Assembly (NCBI RefSeq): GCF_018919385.1
Contig: NZ_JAHLMF010000001.1
Span: 62,001-126,000 of the forward strand
DNA from: Geomonas diazotrophica
GTDB taxonomy: Bacteria > Desulfobacterota > Desulfuromonadia > Geobacterales > Geobacteraceae
Length of the DNA: 64,000 bases
Direction: 5' to 3'
Positions 28,932 to 37,374 of this stretch are shown here, piece after piece; the stretch's first letter is position 1; each line of letters begins with the position of its first letter. The notes below the pieces were generated by a model. The model was not told the DNA's origin. It searched no databases and saw nothing but the letters and a program-made list of their open reading frames with translations. The translations under genes and the position numbers were made by a program.

Positions 28932-28953
28932 GGGGGAGCCGGACGGCTCCCCC
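28932..28953 (-). terminator. Hairpin terminator after the OmpA-family gene
   Basis: GGGGGAGCC (28932-28940), GGAC loop, GGCTCCCCC forms a strong stem 8 bases after the OmpA-family stop codon. The T-tract on the minus strand is weak (CGATTTT further on). Confidence 0.55.
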
Positions 28954-28961
28954 TTGCGCTT

Positions 28962-29471
28962 TTACATCTTGGTGACGGTGAAATCGACGCGGCGGTTCTT
29001 GGCCTGGCCGGCTTTGGTCTTGTTGCTGGCTATGGGCTTGGTGTCGCCGAAACCTTTGGCGGAGAGACGGTTGGCTGCTACGCCCTTCTTGTCGACCAGG
29101 TACTTCACCACGGCATCGGCGCGGTCCTGGGAGAGTTTCATGTTGGCCTCGGGCTTGCCGACGTTGTCGGTGTGGCCGTCGACCTGCACGTGGAAGCCCG
29201 GGTAATCGGTCATGATCGCCGCGATGGCGACCATAGTCTTGTCACAAGCGGGATCCACCTCCGCCTTGCCGGTCTTGAACTTGATCGGTCCCTTCTCGTT
29301 CTGAACCTTCTTAAGCTTCTTGGTCACAGCGCTCAGGGCGCCCTCTTTGGCGGTCGCCGCCGCTTCCTTGCCAAGGTCTTTGCCAAGCCCCTTGACTGCA
29401 TCGAGCGCCGCATGGGCAACACCCGAGACCGTCAGTGACAGTACAGCAACTACAGCAATTTTCCTGATCAT
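28962..29471 (-). CDS. OmpA-family peptidoglycan-associating protein
   Basis: This 169-residue protein has a signal peptide (residues 1-20, cleavage near SGVAHA-AL), a 40-residue helical Lys/Ala-rich region, and an OmpA C-terminal domain. Domain motifs are FHVQVDGHTDNVGKPEANMKLSQDRADAVVKYLV and LSAKGFGDTKPIASNKTKAGQAKNRRVDF, including the Asp and Arg that bind diaminopimelate. It should anchor to peptidoglycan in the periplasm. No lipobox is seen, so it is soluble or part of a complex. AAAGGAGGGAAC precedes the ATG at 29471. It diverges from the hybrid kinase gene and has its own strong promoter. Confidence 0.93.
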   Translation of the reverse strand: MIRKIAVVAVLSLTVSGVAHAALDAVKGLGKDLGKEAAATAKEGALSAVTKKLKKVQNEKGPIKFKTGKAEVDPACDKTMVAIAAIMTDYPGFHVQVDGHTDNVGKPEANMKLSQDRADAVVKYLVDKKGVAANRLSAKGFGDTKPIASNKTKAGQAKNRRVDFTVTKM

Positions 29472-29515
29472 GTTCCCTCCTTTCATTTTTGTTACCCAGG
29501 CTGGGCCAGTGCAAA

Positions 29516-29543
29516 ATCATATCTCTCAAAGTCGGCGAGTCAA
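29516..29543 (-). promoter_or_regulatory. Sigma-70 promoter of the OmpA-family gene
   Basis: On the minus strand TTGACT (29543-29538), a 16-base spacer and TATGAT (29521-29516) lie about 45 bases before the start codon at 29471. Confidence 0.65.
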
Positions 29544-29641
29544 TCCGTCGCCCACCTTTTGCCGCACCGACACGGCGGTGTGAACCGTGCCTTCTTTTAA
29601 GGTAAAAAGAATCCGAAGATTCGATATATCCCAAAAAAGCT

Positions 29642-29670
29642 TTGACTGCCTTCCGCACAGAATGATAAAT
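29642..29670 (+). promoter_or_regulatory. Sigma-70 promoter of the hybrid kinase gene
   Basis: TTGACT (29642-29647), a 17-base spacer and ATAAAT (29665-29670) precede the hybrid kinase. The predicted transcript start near 29677 argues against the earlier GTG at 29685 and for the GTG at 29724. Confidence 0.5.
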
Positions 29671-29723
29671 TCCCAACGAATAAAGTGTTACTAAATTGGC
29701 TGGGACGTGGTAGAGGGGGATCG

Positions 29724-32700
29724 GTGAGCGAGGCAACCACCTTAAACGAGGCACAACGAACGGAGGCGAGGCTCCTCAGCTTCGTCCTGTTCGCGCTCGC
29801 GATACTTATTCTCTATGCCTGCAGCCGCTATTCTTACCTGCTCTTCCATACCATGGTGGAGATCTTCTCCGTCCTCGTCACCCTGGGCGTCTTCCTCCTG
29901 GCCTGGAACGCACGGAAGTTCCTTGATAACCACTACTTCCTTTTCCTGGCGATGTCCTTCGCAGTCGCAGGCGTTTTGGAACTGCTGCACACTTTTGCCT
30001 ACAAGGGGATCGGCATTTTCGCCGGGCACGACGCCAACCTCCCCACCCAGCTCTGGATCTCCTTCCGCTACGTAGTCAGCCTCTCTTTCCTGGCGGCACC
30101 GCTCTTCATCACCAGAAAGCTCAACGTCGCCGCTGCCGTGGCGGCATTCGGCAGCACGGCTGCACTGCTTATCCTGGCCATCTTTTCCGGCCACTTCCCC
30201 GACTGCTACGTCGAGGGACGGGGACTCACCCCCTTCAAGATCTACAGCGAATACCTCGCGATAATCATCCTCCTGGCCTCCGCGGCCTTGCTGTGGGTGA
30301 ACAGGGAGCGTTTCGACCGCCGCGTACTGAACAAACTCGTCGCCTCCGTGCTAAGCGCCGCTTGCGCCGGCATCGCCTTCACCCAGTACCTGAGCGTCTA
30401 CGGCCAGGCAAACCTGGTGGGTCACCTCTTTCTCTTCCTCTCCTCGTTCCTGATCTACCGCGCCATCGTCTCGACGGGCCTGAAAGAGCCGGCCGCGCTC
30501 CTGTTTCGCGACCTGGAACAAAGCGAGCGGGCGCTCAAGCTGAGCGAGGCGCGGCTGCAGCTTGCCCTGGAGCAGCGCACGCGGGAACTGATCGAGAAGG
30601 AGGCTTTGAACGCTGAGCTGCAGCGGGAAACCGCCGTGCGCAGAGAGGTCGAGGCGGAGCTCAGGGGACGCGAGGAGCAGTTCCGCCGCGCCATAGAGGA
30701 AGCTCCCATTCCCGTCGTCATGCTCACCCAGGACGGCGAGGTGCTGCAGGCGAGCCGGAGTTGGCTGGAGGTGACCGGCTACGCCCCGGGGGCGATCCCC
30801 TCCTTCGACGGCTGGCTGCAGGCGCAGGTCGCTCGGCGGGCCGCCGAAACAGTGCGGGTCCAGATGCGGGAACTGTTTCACCTTGAACGTAACAGCTTTA
30901 CAGCCGACTTCCCGGTTACCGGCAGCAACGGCCGCCTCCGGCATTGGATCTTCAACGCGTCCTTCCTGGGGCGACTGCAGGACGGCCGCTCTTTCGCTGT
31001 GGGCATGGCGGTCGACATCACGGAGCGCGAGGAGGGAGAGGCCGCGCTCAAGCGAAGCAACGAACGGCTCGATCTTCTGGCCGATACCGCCAACAGTCTG
31101 CTGCAGAGCAAGGCTCCCCGGCAACTCGCCGACACCCTTTGCCGCCAGGTGATGGATTTTCTCGGCTGCGACGTTTTCTTCAACTATCTGGTCGATGAAG
31201 AAGAGGGGGTGCTGAAACTGAACGCCTGCGCAGGGATCGGCGGGGAACAGGCCGCAGCCATCGAGCGGCTGAACCTCGGGGTGGCGATCTGCGGCTGCGC
31301 CGCGCGCGACGCCTGCAGGATCGTCGCCGAGAACATCCCCGCATCGCAGGACGTTCGTGCCGACCTGGTCAGGTCCCTCGGAATAAAGGCCTACGCCTGC
31401 CATCCGCTGCTGTCCCAAGGGCGGGTGCTGGGTACCCTCTCCTTCGGCACGCGGAGCCGGACCAGTTTCAGCGAGGACGACCTCTCTTTGATGAAGGCGG
31501 TAGCCGACCAGGTGGCCATTGCCATGGAGCGCAACCGCATGGAGGAGACGCTGCGCCAGGCCAAGCAGACCGCCGAGACCGCGAGCAGCACCAAGAGCAG
31601 GTTCGTCGCCAACATGAGTCACGAGCTGCGCACCCCGATGACCGGCGTCCTCGGGATGCTCGACCTGGCCCTGCTGACTCCGGACGCCTCCGAGAGAGCC
31701 GACTACATCCAGACAGCCCAAAGGTCTGCCCGCTCCCTGCTTCGGATACTGAACGACATCCTGGACCTGGCCAAGGTCGAGGCCGGCAAGTTCTCCCTGG
31801 ACAACCGCCCCTTCTCCCTGCGGGCCTGCATCGGCCAGGCCGTCGACATCGTGATGCCCGAGGTGAAGCGCAAGGGATTGGATCTTGCCCTGGAGGTGGA
31901 GGACGGACTCCCCGACCACGTGCAGGGTGACCAGGTGAGACTGCGCCAGGTGCTCACCAACCTGGTGGGAAACGCGGTGAAGTTCACCGAGCACGGCGGC
32001 GTCGCCATAGCCGTGCATGCAGGGGCAGGGAATCCCGACGGGCGGATGGAGTACCGCTTCGCGGTACGCGATACCGGCATCGGCATCCCGAAAGACAAGC
32101 AGCACCTGCTCTTCAATTCCTTCAGCCAACTGGACGACTCCAACACCCGCAGCCACGGGGGCACCGGGCTCGGACTCGCCATCAGCAAGGAGATCGTGGA
32201 GCGGATGGGGGGGAGCATCGTCGTGGAAGGCGAACCTGGTGCAGGAAGCTGCTTCTCGTTCTCGGTCCGACTGGGCCTACTCGAAGGGGAGCCGAAGCCG
32301 GCGTCCACCACGCCGCGCCCCCACTCCCAACCGGCAGCGGCAGCGACGGGAAGCGGCAGGCGCCTGCTGGTCGCCGAGGACGACCCCACCATCCGACAGG
32401 TGTTGGGAACCATGCTGGGTAGGCTTGGCTACCGGGTTGAATTCGCGGAAGATGGCGAGCAGGCGGTGGATAAGTGGCAGGAATCCTGTTTCGACATGAT
32501 CATCATGGACGTCCAGATGCCGCGGCTCGACGGGTTCGAGGCGACGCGGTCGATCCGCGAGCAGGAGCTGCGCCAGGGCGGACGGCTGCCGATCCTCGCC
32601 ATGACCGCGCACGCCATGAAACAGGACGAGGAGCGCTGCATCGCCGCCGGCATGGATGACTACATTTCCAAACCCATCGATTTCAGGGAGTGCCTGGACA

Positions 32701-32744
32701 AGATCGCCGGCCTGCTCGGATCGTCCGGACCCGCTTGTCCATGA
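29724..32744 (+). CDS. MASE3-PAS-GAF hybrid sensor histidine kinase with receiver domain
   Basis: This 1,006-residue inner-membrane kinase has seven or eight helices forming a MASE3 sensor (about 10-245; VEIFSVLV, GVLELLHTFAYKGIGIF, FPDCYVEGRGLTPFKIYSEY), a coiled coil, a PAS domain (about 315-440), a GAF domain (about 455-600) with several Cys, HisKA with FVANMSHELRTPMTG (His near 631), HATPase_c with N box LTNLVGNAVKF and G boxes DTGIGIP and GGTGLGLAI, and a C-terminal receiver with MIIMDVQMPRLDG (Asp near 926). The ligand is unknown. GTG at 29724 is chosen because GAGGGGG is upstream; a GTG at 29685 lacks a ribosome-binding site. No dedicated response-regulator gene is adjacent. Confidence 0.92.
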   Translation: MSEATTLNEAQRTEARLLSFVLFALAILILYACSRYSYLLFHTMVEIFSVLVTLGVFLLAWNARKFLDNHYFLFLAMSFAVAGVLELLHTFAYKGIGIFAGHDANLPTQLWISFRYVVSLSFLAAPLFITRKLNVAAAVAAFGSTAALLILAIFSGHFPDCYVEGRGLTPFKIYSEYLAIIILLASAALLWVNRERFDRRVLNKLVASVLSAACAGIAFTQYLSVYGQANLVGHLFLFLSSFLIYRAIVSTGLKEPAALLFRDLEQSERALKLSEARLQLALEQRTRELIEKEALNAELQRETAVRREVEAELRGREEQFRRAIEEAPIPVVMLTQDGEVLQASRSWLEVTGYAPGAIPSFDGWLQAQVARRAAETVRVQMRELFHLERNSFTADFPVTGSNGRLRHWIFNASFLGRLQDGRSFAVGMAVDITEREEGEAALKRSNERLDLLADTANSLLQSKAPRQLADTLCRQVMDFLGCDVFFNYLVDEEEGVLKLNACAGIGGEQAAAIERLNLGVAICGCAARDACRIVAENIPASQDVRADLVRSLGIKAYACHPLLSQGRVLGTLSFGTRSRTSFSEDDLSLMKAVADQVAIAMERNRMEETLRQAKQTAETASSTKSRFVANMSHELRTPMTGVLGMLDLALLTPDASERADYIQTAQRSARSLLRILNDILDLAKVEAGKFSLDNRPFSLRACIGQAVDIVMPEVKRKGLDLALEVEDGLPDHVQGDQVRLRQVLTNLVGNAVKFTEHGGVAIAVHAGAGNPDGRMEYRFAVRDTGIGIPKDKQHLLFNSFSQLDDSNTRSHGGTGLGLAISKEIVERMGGSIVVEGEPGAGSCFSFSVRLGLLEGEPKPASTTPRPHSQPAAAATGSGRRLLVAEDDPTIRQVLGTMLGRLGYRVEFAEDGEQAVDKWQESCFDMIIMDVQMPRLDGFEATRSIREQELRQGGRLPILAMTAHAMKQDEERCIAAGMDDYISKPIDFRECLDKIAGLLGSSGPACP

Positions 32745-32747
32745 AGA

Positions 32748-32772
32748 AAGGGGGAGCAAACGGCTCCCCCTT
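32748..32772. terminator. Bidirectional terminator between the hybrid kinase and NUDIX genes
   Basis: AAGGGGGAGC (32748-32757), a five-base loop and GCTCCCCCTT (32763-32772) form a perfect 10-bp stem directly after the kinase stop; the NUDIX gene converges on it. Confidence 0.75.
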
Positions 32773-32824
32773 CTCGCATTCGCATCCCGCGACCAGGCTG
32801 TCGGCTACCCGCGCACCCCGAAGC

Positions 32825-33307
32825 TCATTGCAGCGCTTCGGGCCAGGCGAGGAGGTCGCGCTCCAGGTGCAGCTCGTAGGGTTTTAGCGAGTAGGAGCGG
32901 TAGCTCACGCTGCCGTCATGGCGAAGGAGCAGGGCGAGACGCTCGCGCATCACCGGGCTGGCCACCATCTCCAACGCCTGTTTTTCGTCGAACCAGGCGG
33001 CTGCCTCACTATCGTCGGTGGGGTTGAGCTCGCCGCGGAGATAGCGCCCCAGGAAGGCGAAGATGAGGGCGGAGCCGGGAGAGACCATGGACCAGACCGC
33101 GGCCAGCGGACCGATCTCGACCTCGACCCCGGCCTCTTCGGCTACCTCCCTGCGCACCGCGTCGACCAGGTTCTCGCTCTCCTCGACCCGCCCCTGCGGG
33201 ATCTCCCATCCCCGCTTGCGGTGCCGGATCAACAGGACCTGGTTCTCGTCGTTGCGTACCAGGCATCCCACCACAACGGTGTGGCGCGGATCGTTTTTTT
33301 CGGTCAT
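32825..33307 (-). CDS. NUDIX hydrolase
   Basis: This 160-residue protein has a complete NUDIX box, GRVEESENLVDAVRREVAEEAGVEV, near residues 39-63, with the catalytic REVAEE metal ligands. It is preceded by a basic RHRKRGWEIPQ strand reminiscent of RNA pyrophosphohydrolase and ADP-ribose/dinucleotide hydrolases. NUDIX enzymes cleave X-linked nucleoside diphosphates; the C-terminal Tyr-rich tail (YRSYSLKPYELHLERDLLAWPEALQ) does not identify the substrate. GAGGAG precedes the ATG at 33307. It stands alone between the hybrid kinase and the aminotransferase gene, flanked by terminators and repeats. Confidence 0.9.
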   Translation of the reverse strand: MTEKNDPRHTVVVGCLVRNDENQVLLIRHRKRGWEIPQGRVEESENLVDAVRREVAEEAGVEVEIGPLAAVWSMVSPGSALIFAFLGRYLRGELNPTDDSEAAAWFDEKQALEMVASPVMRERLALLLRHDGSVSYRSYSLKPYELHLERDLLAWPEALQ

Positions 33308-33402
33308 CGTTGTTCTCCTCGAAAATTTCCCATCACGGCGCACTCCACTATGCCATCGGCTGTGGGTGGCTGGCAAGAGTTCCGCCGCCAATGCTGAGAG
33401 GC

Positions 33403-33446
33403 GCCCTCACCCCGACCCTCTCCCTGAGGGAGAGGGAGATTTTAGG
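33403..33446. repeat. Family-B palindromic repeat downstream of the aminotransferase gene
   Basis: GCGCCCTCACCCCGACCCTC then CCTGAGGGAGAGGGAGATTTTA is the same unit as those at 6038-6074 and 56406-56450. It lies in the 293-base gap between the aminotransferase stop and the NUDIX start. Confidence 0.75.
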
Positions 33447-33500
33447 GACCGCCATGGGAATGCCCGTACCTGCGCGTCCCCCGTAGCCTCGGCGAAGGGG

Positions 33501-33573
33501 AAAAAACGACAACGGCAGTGCTGTGCGTCTCTTCCTCCCCAACCCCGAAGATGCCAGACACTGCCGTTGCCGT
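33501..33573 (-). terminator. Intrinsic terminator of the aminotransferase gene
   Basis: On the minus strand ACGGCAACGGCAGTG (33573-33559) pairs with CACTGCCGTTGTCGT (33520-33506) with one mismatch across a 38-base loop, followed directly by a T-run (complement of 33501-33506). It lies 28 bases after the stop codon. Confidence 0.7.
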
Positions 33574-33600
33574 ATCGTTCTTGCTGCTATGCCTTGAGTC

Positions 33601-34911
33601 TTAGATCTCGGCGTTCACCTCTGCGAGGGACTCCTCGAGGATCGCCATGCCGCGGTCGAGCTGCTCGTCGGTGATGACCAGCGGCATCAGCAGACGGACC
33701 ACGTTGCCGAGGGCGCCGCAGGAGAGGATGATGAGCCCCTTGTCGTAGCAGAGCTTCACCAGCTTCTTGGCCAGGTCGCCGGCGGACGCCTTGGTGTTCC
33801 GGTCACGGACCAGCTCCAGGGCGAGCATCGGCCCCTTGCCGCGTACTTCGCCGATGATCTCGTACTTCTGCTGCATCTCGTCGAAGCGCTGCTGGAGTTT
33901 CTCGCCGAGCTTCACGGACTGGTCCAGCAGCCCGTCGTTGAGGAAGATGTCGAGGACCGCGAGGGCCGCGGCACAGGAGAGCGGGTTGCCGCCGTAGGTG
34001 CCGCCCAGGCCGCCCGGGTGCGGCTGGCTCATGATCTCGGCGCGGCCGGTGATCGCGGAAAGCGGCATGCCGCCGGCAAGGCTCTTGGCGGTGGTGATGA
34101 GGTCCGGCTCGATGCCCCAGTGGTCGATGGCGAACAGCTTGCCGGTACGTCCCATGCCACTCTGGATCTCGTCGATGATCAGGAGGATGCCGTGCTTCTT
34201 GCAGATCCCCTGCACGATCTCGAAGTACTCCTTCGGCGGGGTGACGAAGCCCCCCTCCCCCTGGATCGGCTCGATGATGATAGCCGCGGTCTGCTCGGCC
34301 GCCACGTAGCCGGTGAAGAACTCGTCGAGCTTGTGGGCGCAGGCGCAACCGCAGCTCGGGTAGCTCCCGCCGTAGGGGCAGCGGTAGCAGTAGGCGGAGG
34401 GAATGCGGTAGCTTTCCGGCGCGAAGGGACCGAAGCCGTACTTGTAGGGCTTCACCTTGCTGGTGAGGGTCATGGTCATCAGGGTGCGGCCGTGGAAGCC
34501 GTTCTCGAGAGAGATGACGCCCGGGCGCTTGGTGACGTAGCGGGCGATCTTGATGGCGTTTTCGACCGCCTCGGCGCCGGAGTTGGCCAGCATGGTCTGC
34601 TTCGGGGAGTTACCCGGCGCCAGTTCGTTCAGGCGCTGGGCCAACTCGATGTATCCCTGGTAGGGAGCGACATGGAAGCAGGTGTGGATGAACTTCTCGG
34701 CCTGCTCCTGAATGGCCTTGACCACCTTCGGGTGGCTGTGCCCCACGTTGTTCACGCCGATACCGCCGGCGAAATCGATCAGGTCACGTCCATCGACGTC
34801 GGTCATGATGGCCCCCTGGGCCTTGGCGATGAAGGCGGGGCTCAAAAGTGCGACCCCTCCGGGGACATGCTTGTTGCGTAACTCCATCAGTTGCTCGTTA
34901 CCAGCGGTCAT
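33601..34911 (-). CDS. gabT: 4-aminobutyrate-type class III aminotransferase
   Basis: This 436-residue PLP enzyme belongs to the class III (GABA, ornithine, acetylornithine) aminotransferases. Seen features are GGIGVNNVGHSHPKVV, the phosphate-binding NSGAEAVENAIK, ENGFHGRTLMTM, IEPIQGEGG, LIIDEIQSGMGRTGK, and the PLP Lys in TTAKSLAGGMPLS. It should move an amino group from GABA or another omega-amino acid to 2-oxoglutarate, giving an aldehyde and glutamate. Unusually, residues 174-192 contain five cysteines (CYRC...SCGCAC). AAAGGAGC precedes the ATG. It is divergent from the sigma-54 activator and faces away from the importer/AOR/glutamate dehydrogenase cluster that could supply and consume its substrates and products. 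Confidence 0.88.
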   Translation of the reverse strand: MTAGNEQLMELRNKHVPGGVALLSPAFIAKAQGAIMTDVDGRDLIDFAGGIGVNNVGHSHPKVVKAIQEQAEKFIHTCFHVAPYQGYIELAQRLNELAPGNSPKQTMLANSGAEAVENAIKIARYVTKRPGVISLENGFHGRTLMTMTLTSKVKPYKYGFGPFAPESYRIPSAYCYRCPYGGSYPSCGCACAHKLDEFFTGYVAAEQTAAIIIEPIQGEGGFVTPPKEYFEIVQGICKKHGILLIIDEIQSGMGRTGKLFAIDHWGIEPDLITTAKSLAGGMPLSAITGRAEIMSQPHPGGLGGTYGGNPLSCAAALAVLDIFLNDGLLDQSVKLGEKLQQRFDEMQQKYEIIGEVRGKGPMLALELVRDRNTKASAGDLAKKLVKLCYDKGLIILSCGALGNVVRLLMPLVITDEQLDRGMAILEESLAEVNAEI

Positions 34912-35026
34912 GGGTGAAGCTCCTTTGCCTAGTAGTTGGTGACTACCGGGGGGTCCAGTGGATCCCGGTACAGGTGTCGGATCGAAACGACCGGACCTTT
35001 GTTGGGTCCGCCCGGTCATCCCCTAC

Positions 35027-35042
35027 TACAAGGACCGTACCA
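35027..35042 (-). promoter_or_regulatory. Candidate sigma-54 promoter of the aminotransferase gene
   Basis: On the minus strand TGGTACG-GTCC-TTGTA matches the -24/-12 consensus TGGCACG-N4-TTGCA except for two C-to-T changes, one of them in the normally conserved -12 GC. It lies about 115 bases upstream of the start codon. An inverted repeat CGGACC/GGTCCG is in the leader at 34992-35011. Confidence 0.4.
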
Positions 35043-35156
35043 AGGAGAAAGCGACACGGATGTGTCCGCCCATATGAGTGTTGACGTAAAGGTCAATCGA
35101 GGTTGAGCAGAGCCCTGCCACACACGGGAAACGCCCCTCACTCTAACAGCTTATGC

Positions 35157-35162
35157 GTATAC
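35157..35162. promoter_or_regulatory. GTATACG site 1 (possible activator-binding site)
   Basis: GTATAC is palindromic; read on the minus strand the site is CTGTATACGC. It lies about 115 bases upstream of the candidate sigma-54 promoter of the aminotransferase gene, a typical distance for an upstream activating site. The 476-base gap from 34912 to 35387 otherwise holds promoters only and no gene. Confidence 0.4.
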
Positions 35163-35288
35163 AGACAGAGAAGTCGCATCCGCACTATAAGTAAGGCCAA
35201 AAATGTCATACGAGAAAAGAAAGGACTTTCATCGCCCAGGGTGGTAACAAGAGCTATGACTGTTTCGGGGTCGTTCTATTATTTACAC

Positions 35289-35316
35289 TTGAATATTTGA
35301 TTCATTTCTGCATAAT
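35289..35316 (+). promoter_or_regulatory. Sigma-70 promoter of the PAS/sigma-54 activator gene
   Basis: TTGAAT (35289-35294), a 16-base spacer and CATAAT (35311-35316) precede the activator, whose start codon is at 35388. GTATACG site 2 (35336-35342) lies about 15 bases past the predicted transcript start, which could allow autoregulation. Confidence 0.5.
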
Positions 35317-35335
35317 GCGCCACAAAGGAGTTGTG

Positions 35336-35342
35336 GTATACG
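35336..35342. promoter_or_regulatory. GTATACG site 2 (possible activator-binding site)
   Basis: The sequence TGGTATACGC lies in the leader of the activator gene. It shares the GTATACG core with three other sites flanking this gene. Confidence 0.4.
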
Positions 35343-35387
35343 CCATTCCGGGCACCCCCCGAGGCCTGCAGAAGGAGATCCCCTGCC

Positions 35388-37166
35388 GTGAATACCTCAC
35401 TGAACCCAGCGGAACTGATAGGTTTTTCCAGCAGCGGCGAGCTGCGCTCGGACGACTTCTACCAGGCGATGGTGAACGCCGTCGACGTCGGCATCCTCGC
35501 GGTGAACACCTCGGGGATGATCATCCTGGCCAACCGGGCGGTCCGCGAGAGCTTCGGCGCCTTCCAGGGGGTGCACCTAAACGACGTGCTCCCCGACCTC
35601 TGGCCCAAGGTGGCGCAGAGGCTTTTGGGGCACACGCGCAACACTGAGATCTCGGTGCGCGGCATCGAGTCCAACTTCCTGGTGCGGGTGAGCCCGATGC
35701 TTTTGGACCAGGAGCAGGTGGGGGCCGTCTGCGTCTTCGTCGAGAGCACGGAGCTCGAGGAGATGGCCAAACAGATGGAGTTTTTCCAGGGACTTACCCG
35801 CGAGCTCGACACCATCATCGACTCCTCGTCGGACGGCCTCTGGATCTGCGACGCCGACGCCAACGTGGTCCGCATCAACCCCGCCTCGGAGAGGATCAAC
35901 AACGTCCAGGCCAAGGACGTGGTCGGGCGCAACATGCGCGACCTGATCAACGCCCGCGTTTTCGACCGTTCCGCCACCCTGGAGGTGATCAGGACCCGCG
36001 CCCGGGTGAACCTCCTGCAGCAGCGCGAAGGGCGCAAGCTGATCACCACCGCGACCCCGGTCTTCGACTCGGCCGACCGGATCACGAGGGTCGTGGTAAG
36101 CGAGCGGGATATCACGGAAATCGACAACCTGCAGCGCGAACTTGAGGACCAGGAGGCCATCAAGGACCAGTTCCGCAACCAGATGCTCGAGATGCAGCAG
36201 GAACAGCAGCTGGAGAACCAGCAGATCATCGCCAGGAGCCCCGCCATGCTGAAGGCGCTGCGCCAGGCGCTCAAGGTCGCCAAGGTGGAGTCGACCGTGC
36301 TGATCCTCGGTCCCTCCGGGGTGGGCAAGGGGCTCTTCGCCGACCTGATCCACAAGAACTCGGAGCGCGCCAACAAGCCGCTCATAAAGATCAACTGCGG
36401 CGCCATCCCCGAATCCCTCATAGAATCAGAGCTTTTCGGCTACGACAAGGGGGCCTTCACCGGCGCCCAGTCCGGCGGCAAGCCCGGCTATTTCGAGCTC
36501 GCCGACGGCGGCATCCTGTTCCTGGACGAGATAGCCGAACTGCCGCTCCCCTCCCAGGTGAAGCTTTTGCGCTTCATGGAGGACGGCACCATCATGCGCC
36601 TTGGGAGCACCCGCCCCCGCGAGGTGAAGGTGCGCATCCTCGCCGCAACCCACCGCAACCTCGAGCAAATGGTCGAGGAGGGGAAGTTCCGCCTCGACCT
36701 CTACTACCGCCTCAAGGTGATCCCGATCCACGTCCCCTCCCTCAAGGAGCGCAAGGAATGCCTGCTCCCCCTCATCCTGCACTACATCGAGTGGTACGCG
36801 AAGAAGCACAAGACCGGCAAACGCCTCTCCCGCGCGGCCTGCGACACCCTGCTCGGCTATCCCTTCCCCGGCAACGTCCGGGAACTGATGAACCTGTGCG
36901 AGCGGCTGGTGGTCATGACCGAGACCGAGGTGATCAGCCTGCAGGACCTCCCGGCCGACGTGGCCAAGGGGGACACCAGCGAGACTGCCGCCCCGGCGCA
37001 GTGGCCGGAAAGCATGACGCTGCCGCAAGTCATTGAAAGCACTGAGCGCGCGCTCCTGGCCCACGCACTGAAGTCCCACGGCTGCCAGGCGGACCTGGCC
37101 GAGGCGCTCGGCGTGAGCCAGCCGACCATAGCGCGAAAATTAAAACGCTACGGGCTCGCCTGCTGA
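35388..37166 (+). CDS. PAS-domain sigma-54-dependent activator
   Basis: This 592-residue regulator has two PAS domains (about 25-125 and 135-250), a coiled linker, an AAA+ sigma-54 activator domain (about 275-510) and a C-terminal Fis-type helix-turn-helix. Walker A is GPSGVGKG near 307, the sigma-54 loop GAFTGA near 354, Walker B ILFLDEIAELP near 377. The DNA-binding segment HGCQADLAEALGVSQPTIARKLKRY is intact. There is no receiver domain, so it probably senses a small molecule or redox state through PAS. The GTG at 35388 with AAGGAG 10 bases upstream is preferred. It sits between gabT (minus) and the amino-acid import/AOR cluster (plus) and is the obvious candidate regulator of both. Confidence 0.92.
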   Translation: MNTSLNPAELIGFSSSGELRSDDFYQAMVNAVDVGILAVNTSGMIILANRAVRESFGAFQGVHLNDVLPDLWPKVAQRLLGHTRNTEISVRGIESNFLVRVSPMLLDQEQVGAVCVFVESTELEEMAKQMEFFQGLTRELDTIIDSSSDGLWICDADANVVRINPASERINNVQAKDVVGRNMRDLINARVFDRSATLEVIRTRARVNLLQQREGRKLITTATPVFDSADRITRVVVSERDITEIDNLQRELEDQEAIKDQFRNQMLEMQQEQQLENQQIIARSPAMLKALRQALKVAKVESTVLILGPSGVGKGLFADLIHKNSERANKPLIKINCGAIPESLIESELFGYDKGAFTGAQSGGKPGYFELADGGILFLDEIAELPLPSQVKLLRFMEDGTIMRLGSTRPREVKVRILAATHRNLEQMVEEGKFRLDLYYRLKVIPIHVPSLKERKECLLPLILHYIEWYAKKHKTGKRLSRAACDTLLGYPFPGNVRELMNLCERLVVMTETEVISLQDLPADVAKGDTSETAAPAQWPESMTLPQVIESTERALLAHALKSHGCQADLAEALGVSQPTIARKLKRYGLAC

Positions 37167-37178
37167 GTGCGCGACCCC

Positions 37179-37185
37179 GTATACG
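37179..37185. promoter_or_regulatory. GTATACG site 3 (possible upstream activating site)
   Basis: CCCCGTATACGGCC lies just past the activator stop and about 180 bases upstream of the candidate sigma-54 promoter at 37359-37374. The 364-base gap 37167-37530 holds this site, site 4, the promoter and no gene that I can support. Confidence 0.4.
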
Positions 37186-37358
37186 GCCCTTATTCAGATG
37201 TGAATAATTTTCCCGTCAACCGGAGGTGCCGCAGCGGGGCGGTACCCCCCTCCTCCTCCCCCTGCATCGACCCGTTCACCGTTCTTTGTCAGTAAGCATG
37301 CGGAGTTTCGCCAAACCCCGTTTTGCAAATTCCTCCTGTGCCGCCCAAGAGGGCCGTT

Positions 37359-37374
37359 TGGCATGCTTTCTGCT
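37359..37374 (+). promoter_or_regulatory. Candidate sigma-54 promoter of the import/AOR cluster
   Basis: TGGCATG-CTTT-CTGCT matches TGGCACG-N4-TTGC with the invariant GG and GC at the correct 11-base separation and two mismatches elsewhere. It is followed directly by the fourth GTATACG site (37375-37381). The binding-protein start codon lies about 145 bases downstream. Confidence 0.5.

Noticed and set aside
30351-32156. 601-codon minus-strand frame opposite the hybrid kinase
   Set aside because: It overlaps unmistakable PAS, GAF and HisKA coding sequence and has no domain signature.
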